This document shows positions 53,376 through 61,700 of a DNA stretch of 64,000 nt, piece by piece. Position 1 is the first letter of the stretch, and every line of letters begins with the position of its first letter. Location of the stretch: contig CACYHP010000001.1 of NCBI GenBank assembly GCA_902774295.1, positions 1,302,001-1,366,000 of the forward strand, in the 5' to 3' direction. Below the pieces are notes generated by a model, which was not told the DNA's origin, made no database searches, and saw nothing but the letters and a program-made list of their open reading frames with translations. Source of the stretch: an uncultured Bacteroidia bacterium. GTDB taxonomy: Bacteria > Bacteroidota > Bacteroidia > Bacteroidales > F082. Position numbers and translations under genes: made by a program.

Positions 53376-53483
53376 TAAAAAAAACCAACACGAAACCTTA
53401 TTATATTAATAAAGGTGTCCCAAAAATCTACGTCATTTCAACATAATCTATTGATTATCAATTTGAAAATTTTTTTTTAAAAA

Positions 53484-53518
53484 TTTTGTAAAACGTATTA
53501 AAAAAACGTGTAATTTTG
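53484..53518 (+). promoter_or_regulatory. Promoter of the tRNA-Leu pair
   Basis: -33 TTTTG (53484-53488) and -7 TAATTTTG (53511-53518), with 22 bases between. The first tRNA starts 34 bases later. Confidence 0.65.
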
Positions 53519-53552
53519 CAACGCTTTTCAGATGAGGAAAGCAGAAACCCTT

Positions 53553-53639
53553 GCCCAGGTGGTGAAATTGGTAGACACGCTACTTTGAGGGGGTAGTGAC
53601 GATTGCGTCGTGCAAGTTCGACTCTTGTCCTGGGCACCA
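53553..53639 (+). tRNA. tRNA-Leu (GAG), 3' CCA encoded
   Basis: Type II tRNA with a long variable arm. The acceptor stem pairs GCCCAGG with CCTGGGC. The anticodon stem CTACT/GGTAG closes the loop TTGAGGG (anticodon GAG). T arm contains GTTCGAC. The ACCA end is genomically encoded. Confidence 0.95.
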
Positions 53640-53654
53640 AAAGTTTCACTCTAA

Positions 53655-53738
53655 GCCCATGTGGTGAAATTGGTAAACACGCTACATTCAGGGTGTAGTG
53701 AGCGGACGCTCTTGGAAGTTCGAGTCTTCTCATGGGCA
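53655..53738 (+). tRNA. tRNA-Leu (CAG), CCA not encoded
   Basis: Acceptor GCCCATG/CATGGGC; anticodon stem CTACA/TGTAG with loop TTCAGGG (anticodon CAG); long variable arm and GTTCGAG T loop. The genome reads ACG after the acceptor stem, so CCA must be added. It is 15 bases after the first tRNA and shares its D-arm sequence almost exactly. Confidence 0.95.
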
Positions 53739-53749
53739 CGATATAAAAA

Positions 53750-53783
53750 AAGAACCGGTCAATTGATCGGTTCTTCTTTTTTT
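53750..53783. terminator. Terminator for the tRNA operon and the convergent S9 peptidase gene
   Basis: A near-perfect palindrome begins AAGAACCGGTC and ends GATCGGTTCTT, followed by T-runs; A-runs precede it for the opposite strand. Confidence 0.85.
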
Positions 53784-53784
53784 G

Positions 53785-55857
53785 TTACTTCAGGTAGGTA
53801 TCTAGCCAGTTTTTAAATCTCCGTTGCCATAAGATTCCGTTCTGCGGCTGCAACACCCAGTGATTCTCATCCGGGAAGTAGAGGAACTCTGCAGGAATGC
53901 CGCGCAAAACTGCCGCATTGTATGCCTGCATGCCTTGGGTGTAAGAGATTCTGTAATCCAAACCGCCATGGATGACCATGATAGGTGCTGTCCATTTGTC
54001 GACAAACAAGTGTGGAGAATTTGAATATGACCACTGCACCACTGGATTGTCTTTATCCCAGTATGGTCCGCCGAGATCCCAGTTCACAAACCACATCTCT
54101 TCGGTCTCGAGATATTGTGATTCAAGGTTAAACATGCCGTCGTGGGCGATGAGAGCCTTGAAACGTCCCTCATGATGACCTGCAAGCCAGAACACTGAGA
54201 AGCCGCCGAAACTGGCGCCGACAGCACCGAGTCTGTTCTCGTCGACAAACGGCTCCTTGGCAAGGGCGTCGATGGCTGAGAGGTAGTCTCTCATGCACTG
54301 TCCGCCGTAGTCACCGCTGATTTCCTCGTTCCATTCCTGACCGAAGCCTGGCAAACCGCGTCTGTTTGGAGCAACGACGATGTAGCCGTTTGCAGCCATC
54401 TGCTGGAAGTTCCAACGATATGACCAGAACTGGCTCACTGTGCTTTGCGGACCGCCTTCGCAATAAAGAAGGGTAGGATATTTCTTGTTTTTATCGAAAT
54501 GCGGAGGGTAGATGACCCATGTAAGCATCATCTTGCCATCGGTTGTCGGAATCCATCTTTCTTCGACTTCAGCAGTAGTCAACTGTTTGAAAATGTTATC
54601 ATTAACATGTGAAATCTGTTTGAAATTACCACTTGGCAACTCGATGCTGTAAAGCTCTGTCGGATGGCTCATCGATTGCTGACCAGCGATGAGCTTGTCA
54701 CCTGCAACAGCCAACGAAACGAAGTTATGCTTTCCTGTCGTGACTTTGCGGATGCTTCCGTTGTTAAGACTCAACTCGTAAACCTGGTCTGTAGCATGAA
54801 TATCGCTGATGAAATAAATCTTTGAAGCATCATTTGACCATGTCAGATTTGTCGAGTTCTGGTCAAAATTGATGCTGTAGTCAGTCTTCTCACCAGTCAG
54901 CAGGTTCATGACATAAAGACGCTGTTTGTCAGCCTCATAGCCGTCGCGTTCCATGCTTTCCCACGCCATCATGTTGCCTGTAGGAGCTACACTGATATTG
55001 AGGTCGTAACCCATCATGCCTTCTGTGAGGTTTGCGGTCTGACCTAAAGCTACATTATATCTGTAAACATCAGTATTTGTTGATGTTGCGTAGTCTTTAC
55101 CCTCTTTTTTGCGGCAGCAGTAGAGAACCGTGGTGTTGTCTTCGCTCCACGCGACCTGTTCCATGCCACCCCAAGGTCTCACTGGCGACTCCCAAGGTTC
55201 ACCGTTAAGGATATCAATGCCTTTGGTAACGGTCTTTCCTTCAAGTTTAGCGACAAACAGATGACTGTAGGTGTCAACCCACTGGTCCCAATGACGGTAC
55301 ATCAAATCGTTGTTGATTCTTCCTGACGAAAGCTGAAGGTCAGGATAGATGTCAGCGACGGTCTCTTTCATCTTAACTTCAGCCGAATAAACTATCATTG
55401 AGCCATCCGGGCTGTATTTGAAACCGGTGATACCATCAGGAATATCTGTGATTTGCTTGCGGCTCTTACCTTTGGTATCCATCTCCCAAAGCTGCATATC
55501 GCCCGAAACTGCCGTCATGAAGGCGATGCGTCCTGAAGGTGTAAATGACGGGCTATATTCGCTGTAACCGCCATTTGTGAGGCATTTCACGTTCTTTCCG
55601 TCGGCATCCATGACGTAGATTCTTGAGAACCCTTTGTTTTTTGACACATCATAATCGGTAACGTTGTAAACCACAGTCTGACCGTCAGCAGATACAGTAA
55701 ATTCACCGATTCTGCCCATGCCCCAAAGCACCTCAGGAGTCTGGATGTCGGATGTAAGTTTGATTTTTTCGCGCACCGGAGCCTGAGGCTTCGAAGCGTC
55801 ATCGCATGCCTGCAACATCAACAGTATCAATGCGATAGGAAGCAATAATTTTTTCAT
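53785..55857 (-). CDS. S9-family dipeptidyl peptidase-like lipoprotein (DPP5-like)
   Basis: 690 residues from the ATG at 55857, which opens a lipoprotein signal (LMLQAC, Cys about 18); an earlier ATG at 55893 overlaps the promoter. The N-terminal half is a beta-propeller (repeated YSPDGSMIVY, WSEDNTTVLY, WSNDASKIYF). The C-terminal alpha/beta-hydrolase carries the triad: Ser in GASFGGFSVFW, Asp in HGGLDYRIS, His in DENHWV. Such enzymes remove dipeptides from oligopeptides in the periplasm. The HDGMFNLESQY segment resembles DPP5 of Porphyromonas. Confidence 0.9.
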   Translation of the reverse strand: MKKLLLPIALILLMLQACDDASKPQAPVREKIKLTSDIQTPEVLWGMGRIGEFTVSADGQTVVYNVTDYDVSKNKGFSRIYVMDADGKNVKCLTNGGYSEYSPSFTPSGRIAFMTAVSGDMQLWEMDTKGKSRKQITDIPDGITGFKYSPDGSMIVYSAEVKMKETVADIYPDLQLSSGRINNDLMYRHWDQWVDTYSHLFVAKLEGKTVTKGIDILNGEPWESPVRPWGGMEQVAWSEDNTTVLYCCRKKEGKDYATSTNTDVYRYNVALGQTANLTEGMMGYDLNISVAPTGNMMAWESMERDGYEADKQRLYVMNLLTGEKTDYSINFDQNSTNLTWSNDASKIYFISDIHATDQVYELSLNNGSIRKVTTGKHNFVSLAVAGDKLIAGQQSMSHPTELYSIELPSGNFKQISHVNDNIFKQLTTAEVEERWIPTTDGKMMLTWVIYPPHFDKNKKYPTLLYCEGGPQSTVSQFWSYRWNFQQMAANGYIVVAPNRRGLPGFGQEWNEEISGDYGGQCMRDYLSAIDALAKEPFVDENRLGAVGASFGGFSVFWLAGHHEGRFKALIAHDGMFNLESQYLETEEMWFVNWDLGGPYWDKDNPVVQWSYSNSPHLFVDKWTAPIMVIHGGLDYRISYTQGMQAYNAAVLRGIPAEFLYFPDENHWVLQPQNGILWQRRFKNWLDTYLK

Positions 55858-55890
55858 ATAATTAAAATTTAAATTCCCATTAATGTTTTG

Positions 55891-55898
55891 CAAATTTA
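55891..55898 (-). promoter_or_regulatory. -7 promoter element for the S9 peptidase gene
   Basis: Reads TAAATTTG on the minus strand, 33 bases before the ATG at 55857. Confidence 0.55.
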
Positions 55899-55909
55899 CA
55901 AATAAGTTT

Positions 55910-55917
55910 TAACTTTG
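55910..55917 (+). promoter_or_regulatory. -7 promoter element for the PNGase F-like gene
   Basis: TAACTTTG, 14 bases before the ATG at 55932. Confidence 0.6.
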
Positions 55918-55931
55918 CAAAAATTTTTCTT

Positions 55932-57629
55932 ATGAAGCGCACATTATTAATATCAGTTCTCATCTTCGCCGCGATGACGGCATTGGCTCAGCAACGTCTT
56001 GTTTATCAGTCATATATGCTTGGCTCAGATAGCGGTGACACCACCTTCCGTGAAGTCTTACGTTATAAAAATCAACTGAAAATAAATGATATTCAAGAGT
56101 TTGAAGGCGAATTGATTCAAGGATTGTCTACCGATTACACTTTCGTGGATTATGACGTTGATTCGGCTTATTTCCAAATGAATTATCGGAATGGTGAATC
56201 GTATTTTTACGCTTATTCGTTGAAAACCAATGATATAGAGTTCGAAGAAGTCGGCTCGGAGAAGGTTAAAGGCTACAATTGTAAAAAATATAAGACGTCG
56301 ATAAACTCAAACACGATAGAGGTCTGGATGACGGAAAGCCTTGGCTATGATGCATCTCCTGTGACATCGCGCGGCTATCTGAAAGGTGTTATGGTGCGTC
56401 AGGCGATAAACGGCAACCGCATTATGGATTTGAAGTCGGTGAAAAAAGATAAGAAGGATAAGAAAGATAAGAAGGGAATAATTCCGGAGGATTTGGGAAT
56501 TAGGAAGACGGGGAAGGAGTTGAATCAAATCAAAAAGGAGAAGCTGATTATCCGCACCAAGATTTTTGAGGACGATCAGATTCATTTCGTGAAAATGGAT
56601 AAGTTTCATGGCGATATTCCATTCGATACGGTGATTCATTTCTCTTGGGGGACGATTATTCTGAAACGTGTGAATCTGCCTGTTTTGCCTGAGCATTACC
56701 AGATTTTTGCAGAGCTTCACCAGCGCTCCAACGGCGACGCTTACGACCGCTCAGGCTCAGTCTTCGTCATCCCGATGGACAGGAAGCTTTCGCTGTGCAA
56801 TGCTTTAATCGACAGCATTGAAGTCATTCCTTATCAATTAGATAAAAATGGAAATAAATATCAAGGTATACGCCTTGAAGACGACTACATGCCTGTTGTC
56901 GAGCTGATGCGTTTCTTCACTCCGTTTGGCGTGAACCATTTCAACGACAGGGTACAGCTCGACGGTCTGGAATGGGCTGACGAGGCATATTACAAGATGG
57001 AGGTTTCGGAGCTTTCCGACCGCCTTCAGGGTGATGTTTTGATAGGCGCTTTTATCGGAAATTATGATGGAGGAGGACATAAGGTTTCGTTGGATTTGGT
57101 GGCATATCCGCAGGATTACGACGGCGATGTGTTGAAAAACAGCCGATGGAGTCTGCCACTCTTCAACACCTGCAACGTGATGGAGATGTCGGGTCAGAAC
57201 TACGGCCGTTTGTTCCAGACCGACAGTCTTACAGTAGAGTTTGACATCCCTGAAGGCGTTGAGAATCTGAGGCTTAGATACATCACCACTGGTCATGGCG
57301 GCTGGGGTGGAGGCGACGAGTTCAACCCGAAGGAGAACACCATCATCATTGACGGTGAGAAAGTGTTCAGATACACTCCATGGCGTTGTGACTGTGCCAC
57401 TTACCGTGAGTTGAACCCTGTCTCGGGCAATTTCTGGAATGGAGTGTCATCATCCGACCTGTCGCGTTCGGGCTGGTGTCCGGGGACCGCGACCAATCCG
57501 GTTTATTTCGACTTAAGTGACTTGAAGCCGGGTCATCACACGATAACTGTAGCAATCCCACAAGGAGAGGACGAGGGCGGCAGTTTCAGCCATTGGATGG
57601 TGAGCGGGGTGCTAGTAGGGTCTTTTTAA
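55932..57629 (+). CDS. PNGase F-like peptide-N-glycosidase with an extra N-terminal domain
   Basis: 565 residues. The signal peptide ends TALAQ. Residues about 20-165 form a GLPGLI-like beta domain (FEEVGSEKVKGYNCKKYKT, IEVWMTESLG). A Lys-Asp linker (KKDKKDKKDKK, about 173-184) joins it to a PNGase F-type double jelly roll: the first part has FDTVIHF and SGSVFVIPMD, the second has ITTGHGGWGGGDEFNPKEN, RYTPWRCDCATYREL and RSGWCPG, which are close to the flavobacterial enzyme. PNGase F releases N-glycans from glycoprotein Asn. The enzyme is probably periplasmic or secreted and fits with the fucosidase in the window. Confidence 0.88.
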   Translation: MKRTLLISVLIFAAMTALAQQRLVYQSYMLGSDSGDTTFREVLRYKNQLKINDIQEFEGELIQGLSTDYTFVDYDVDSAYFQMNYRNGESYFYAYSLKTNDIEFEEVGSEKVKGYNCKKYKTSINSNTIEVWMTESLGYDASPVTSRGYLKGVMVRQAINGNRIMDLKSVKKDKKDKKDKKGIIPEDLGIRKTGKELNQIKKEKLIIRTKIFEDDQIHFVKMDKFHGDIPFDTVIHFSWGTIILKRVNLPVLPEHYQIFAELHQRSNGDAYDRSGSVFVIPMDRKLSLCNALIDSIEVIPYQLDKNGNKYQGIRLEDDYMPVVELMRFFTPFGVNHFNDRVQLDGLEWADEAYYKMEVSELSDRLQGDVLIGAFIGNYDGGGHKVSLDLVAYPQDYDGDVLKNSRWSLPLFNTCNVMEMSGQNYGRLFQTDSLTVEFDIPEGVENLRLRYITTGHGGWGGGDEFNPKENTIIIDGEKVFRYTPWRCDCATYRELNPVSGNFWNGVSSSDLSRSGWCPGTATNPVYFDLSDLKPGHHTITVAIPQGEDEGGSFSHWMVSGVLVGSF

Positions 57630-57670
57630 TATTTTTTCAAAAATATGGCTGCACGTTTGAAAAAATGTTG

Positions 57671-57678
57671 TATCTTTG
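57671..57678 (+). promoter_or_regulatory. -7 promoter element with no gene behind it
   Basis: TATCTTTG. The next plus-strand feature is a hairpin with a T-tract within about 65 bases, suggesting a short RNA. Confidence 0.45.
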
Positions 57679-57683
57679 CAGCG

Positions 57684-57748
57684 TGAAAGTCGGTTCCGTA
57701 CGTGACCTTTAATTAGAGTTGCTTGGTACGGTCGGCTTTTTTTCTTTT
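57684..57748 (+). ncRNA. Candidate short RNA with terminator-like hairpin
   Basis: From the expected start after the TATCTTTG element to the T-tract is about 60 bases. Arms 57686-57701 and 57726-57739 pair over six plus eight bases with a two-base bulge, and a 24-base loop. TTTTTTT and TTTT runs follow. It overlaps the 3' end of the minus-strand 171-residue gene and would be antisense to it. It could instead be only the terminator of the PNGase gene, which ends 56 bases earlier. Confidence 0.4.
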
Positions 57749-58224
57749 ACTTCGATTTTATTGACACAATACTGAACGTGTTTGTTGTTAGAACGAATAC
57801 CTATTGTCAGTTTTACTTTAAAAGTCAGATAAGAAATCTCTGTATTAACAAAATCATAATACAAAACCGCAATATTTTTATAATGATTGTCTGATTGCGT
57901 TCCATTTTTGGGCGCAAAAAACACCACTGTATTATCATCACAAGCCGCACATTTCACTACATCATATAAGTGTTTAACGGCATAAGTGGACTGCCAGTTC
58001 CTTGATGCAGCATTAATAGTCTTTTTATCACTTTCATTTTGTATAATAAAAACATCAACGCCAAGATATTCATTATAAATTCTATTATTACGACCTTCTC
58101 GTTGTAGTTGTTTCCAAAGATTGGAATAATACTTTGCTATTAGACTTCTTCTTTCTTTGCTGCGATTTTTCGCTGTAGGGATGCCATTGATGTATTCTGG
58201 CAAATTGTTGTTGTTTGTTTCCAT
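57709..58224 (-). CDS. Hypothetical protein (171 aa)
   Basis: No family recognised with certainty. Cytoplasmic, with a basic N-terminal third (PTAKNRSKERRSLIAKYYSNLWKQL, about 16-41). Around residues 79-150 the order STYAVKHLYDVVKCAACDD, then AVLYYDFVNTEISYLTFKVKLTIGI and HVQYCVNKIEV resembles BECR-fold (barnase/EndoU/colicin/RelE-like) nuclease modules found in phage and toxin proteins; this is a weak resemblance. It has its own TATTTTTG promoter element and stands alone between the PNGase gene and the defence-like operon. Confidence 0.6.
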   Translation of the reverse strand: METNNNNLPEYINGIPTAKNRSKERRSLIAKYYSNLWKQLQREGRNNRIYNEYLGVDVFIIQNESDKKTINAASRNWQSTYAVKHLYDVVKCAACDDNTVVFFAPKNGTQSDNHYKNIAVLYYDFVNTEISYLTFKVKLTIGIRSNNKHVQYCVNKIEVKEKKPTVPSNSN

Positions 58225-58272
58225 AATTTTTAATAATTAAAAGGTTCCAAAATAATGTTGAATTCCTCACTG

Positions 58273-58280
58273 CAAAAATA
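58273..58280 (-). promoter_or_regulatory. -7 promoter element for the 171-residue gene
   Basis: Reads TATTTTTG on the minus strand, 48 bases before the ATG at 58224. Confidence 0.5.
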
Positions 58281-58457
58281 TAGCAAAAAATCGTTGCTTT
58301 TGCTGCTTTTACACTTTTTAACATAAGTTTCATTTTGCTGCAAGAAATCTAAAAATTTCTTTACAAAAACGGCCGCATTCAATGCATTCCTCCTAAACTT
58401 CTAAGCTCATAAGCTAAACAAAATGTTAAAAAATTTTTACAATTCATTTCTTTTTTG

Positions 58458-58465
58458 TATATTTG
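58458..58465 (+). promoter_or_regulatory. -7 promoter element for the helicase-methylase operon
   Basis: TATATTTG, 274 bases before the helicase ATG. The transcript would therefore start near 58470 and carry a leader of about 270 bases, the longest inferred in the window. Confidence 0.55.
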
Positions 58466-58556
58466 CATCGTTCAAGTAGTGAAATAAGACGATAAAATAA
58501 GAGAGATAAAAGAGCATTAGTAAACATATAAAATAAAAAGCGTTTTTGCTTTTCAA

Positions 58557-58700
58557 GTGGACCGAAATCTGGACAATTTCGAAACTCCCATCAAGAAAGC
58601 AGAGATGCTCACGGACTATCCGTGGGCTTTCTTGTTTTGGGAGTATAGGCAGTCCAGAGCCTCGGTTCAGACAGAAAGTTTCACGGATTTTTTTTTGTGA
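58557..58700 (+). CDS. Possible 47-codon upstream reading frame in the helicase leader
   Basis: An open frame with a GTG start (58557) and TGA stop (58698-58700) translates to a plausible peptide rich in aromatic residues (LDNFETPIKKAEM, YPWAFLFWEYRQ, ending SFTDFFL). The ATG-only start inside it would be at 58605. It is in the same frame as the helicase, separated by the TGA, and the last codons run through nine consecutive T residues. It overlaps almost exactly the structured element at 58559-58668, so its coding status is uncertain. No ribosome-binding site is seen. Confidence 0.3.
   Translation: MDRNLDNFETPIKKAEMLTDYPWAFLFWEYRQSRASVQTESFTDFFL
58559..58668 (+). ncRNA. Highly structured leader RNA upstream of the helicase gene
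   Basis: Five nested helices can be drawn: 58559-58565 with 58662-58668 (GGACCGA/TCGGTTC), 58569-58574 with 58652-58657 (CTGGAC/GTCCAG), 58585-58589 with 58639-58643 (CTCCC/GGGAG), 58592-58600 with 58626-58634 (CAAGAAAGC/GCTTTCTTG), and 58610-58614 with 58620-58624 (CACGG/CCGTG, loop ACTAT). A local alternative, CGAAAT/ATTTCG (58563-58568 with 58576-58581), would break the two outer helices, so a switch is possible. A run of nine T follows at 58688-58696. It is not a riboswitch class I recognise. Confidence 0.6.
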
Positions 58701-58739
58701 TGCTTGAGAAAGGCGAAGCGCCCTAAACGCCGAGCCATC

Positions 58740-61700
58740 ATGAGTACCAAGTTCTTCAATAATATTGAGTCGACGTTGATGGACAAGTTCCACGGCATCG
58801 CCTCAGCAATGGCCAACTTCGACATTTTCCATGCCGTGGTTGGCTATTTTCGTTCCAGCGGATACTTCAAACTCCGCAAGGAACTGGAAAATGTCAGCGA
58901 GATACGAATTCTTGTAGGAATAAATATCGACTCCATCCTAAGTCACCATAATGCAAATCTGCTTTTTACTGCCGACAGCCACACGGCTGAAGTGGTGGAA
59001 CAATATCGTCGGCATCTTATCGACGACATCCGCAAATCGCACTATGATGCAGATACCGAACACGGAATTATGCAGATGTTTGATGATATCGCAAGCGGCA
59101 AGTTACAACTGCGCATTCATGCAACACGAAATCTGCATGCGAAGTTCTACCTATGTTTGCCATCCAATTTCTCTGAACATAGTGATGGATGGGTCATAAT
59201 GGGTAGCAGCAATCTTACTGACCAAGGTCTTGGAACTGTAAACAACCATCGTTATGAGCTCAACGTGGCCATGAAAGATTATGATGATGTTCGCTACTGT
59301 GAAGATGAATTTTGGCATTTATGGGAAGAAAGCGTTCCTGTGAGTATTGAGGACATGCAAAAGGCTCGTCGCTCAACTCATCTTGACAACGAGAAACCGC
59401 CTACTCCATACGAACTTTATATGAAGGTGCTTATCGACACCTTTGGCAATATGGTCGAGGACAACTTCGAGCTTGACCCGACACGCTATGGTTTTCGTGA
59501 CCTCAGCTATCAGCGTGACGCTGTCATCCAAGGCTATCAGACCATGATTAGGCATAATGGATGTTTCATAGCCGACGTGGTTGGTCTCGGAAAGACTCCT
59601 GTAGCCACCATGATAGCTAAAAGGTTTATCATGGAAAATGGCCGCTACACCCGCATCCTCGTCATAATGCCGCCAGCCATGCGTCATGAATGGGAAAGAA
59701 CGTTCAAAAAGTTTGAAATAAGCAAATATGCTTGGTTTGTAACCAGTGGCAGTTTGGATAAGGTGGTTGATGGGCGTGACAATTACCGTTTGCCGAATGA
59801 GTACGACATGATTATCGTTGATGAGGCGCACAACTTCCGCAACGATGGCAATACCGGATACCAATATCTGCAGCGCATCTGTAAAGCCCCCCGTGCCAAT
59901 CGAGGCCGCGTGGAAGGATTGAGAAAGAAAGTTTTGCTTCTTTCTGCTACTCCTTACAACAATACTCCTATGGATATCCGCAATCAGTTGCTGCTGTTTC
60001 AAGATGCACGCAACTGCACCATTGAAGGTCTGGGCGACATCACCGGCTCTTTCTCCGATTGGATAAGCAGATACAAGCAATTGATGCGCGATCGTGACAC
60101 TTTGCCACACGATGTCTTTGTGAAAGCTGTTGATAAGATAATGGAGGAGGTGAGACATCGTGTACTTGAACCCATTATGGTTCGCCGTACTCGTAACAAC
60201 ATTCTCAACTATGATCCATATCGCATTGATATTGAGGAGCAGGGAATCAAATTTCCGAAGTTTGCATCAATTCGCGACCGACAATACAAGATGGATGACT
60301 ATCTTGCCCATCTTTTTGGACGTACCATGCAGATATTAACAGATACACCATCTGAAGATAATCCTAAAGGAACAGGTGTGCATTATGCACGCTATCGTGC
60401 CGTTGAGTTTTTCAGACCAGGAGTGCCATATAAAGGCAAACAAGGTAAACATGTGGCATTGCTGCTTACCGGTATTTTCCGCACCCACATGGTGAAACGT
60501 TTGGAAAGTAGTTTCGAGGCATTTAAGAAGTCCCTCCATACGTTCCTTAACATTACCACAGGCATGATTGACATGTTTGTCGCCGACAAGGTGCTTATTG
60601 CCCCGGAATACAATGTGAAACAGCTTCAGGTGGAGAAAGAGATGGATTTGGACGATATTATTCAATACATTGAAAGTAAAGGTGTTGAGCGCAAAGACTT
60701 TGTCTATCATTCTGCTGATTTCCAGCCAATACTTCTTGATATGCTTCGGGAGGATGAAACTCAGCTTAAAGCACTATGTGACGAATGGGATGCGGTCGAT
60801 TACGATCCCAAATTGGAACTGTTTGTCAATATGTTGCAAGGCGAGTTGTTCAATCCGCGGGAAAACAAGAATCATAAACTTGTCATCTTCAGCGAAAGCG
60901 TAGATACTGTAAATTGTCTCTATCGTACTATGACCGAGCGTCTTGGGCGTACAGATGTATTGCGCATTACCGCTAAAAACCGAGACCAGGAGCGTAAACG
61001 AATAGCCGCCAACTTCGACGCAAACTATAGTGAAAAACAATTGGACGAGTTTAATATTATTGTAACAAGCGATGTGCTGGCAGAAGGCGTAAACCTCCAT
61101 CGTGCCAATGTCATCGTCAACTATGACTCACCGTGGAATGCCAGCCGTCTGATGCAGCGTAATGGACGTGTTAACCGAATCGGCTCAACATCTGATCTCA
61201 TATACAATTACATGTTCTACCCGTCACAAGAGGGCGATAAGCAGATTCAACTTTACAGCAACGCTCTTATCAAACTCCAGGGATTCCATTCGGCACTTGG
61301 TGAGGATTCGCAGATTTATTCTCACGAAGAAATTGTCAAAGAGTTTGAATTGTTCAATAAAAATGTGCATGATGAAAATGACGACAAACTTGCTCTTATC
61401 CATGAGGTTAGCGAATTGCACAAGGATAATCCTGAACTATATGAACGCATAAAGAATCTGCCGCCGAAAAGCCGTTGTTTAAGGTCGGTCTCATATTGCG
61501 AAAACAATAACGATGGTTCCACATTGGTGTTTCTCGCATCAAAAGAAAGGGTGGATTACGTGCTGGTTGGAAGTGACGACGCACCTAATCGTTTGTCATT
61601 TATGGAAGCCGTAAAGAAACTTAAAGCCGCTCCTGATGAGCCCGGATTTCCTATCAGTGATATGGAGAAGCGGCATTTCATTCAGGTAAACCGTGCCATT

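Noticed and set aside
53458..53739. 93-codon minus-strand frame across the two tRNA-Leu genes
   Set aside because: It is antisense to both tRNAs; such frames arise from the repeated tRNA sequence and have no independent support.
58585..58643. Intrinsic terminator for an upstream gene
   Set aside because: No plus-strand gene precedes it within 900 bases except the PNGase gene, which already has a terminator-like hairpin; the T-tract is 45 bases away from this stem.
58704..58740. TTG start giving the helicase 12 more residues
   Set aside because: The extension is very basic (RKAKRPKRRAI) and unlike the family N-terminus, while ATG 58740 gives the usual MSTKFF opening.
59373..60158. 261-codon minus-strand frame opposite the helicase gene
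   Set aside because: The helicase motifs on the plus strand account for this DNA.
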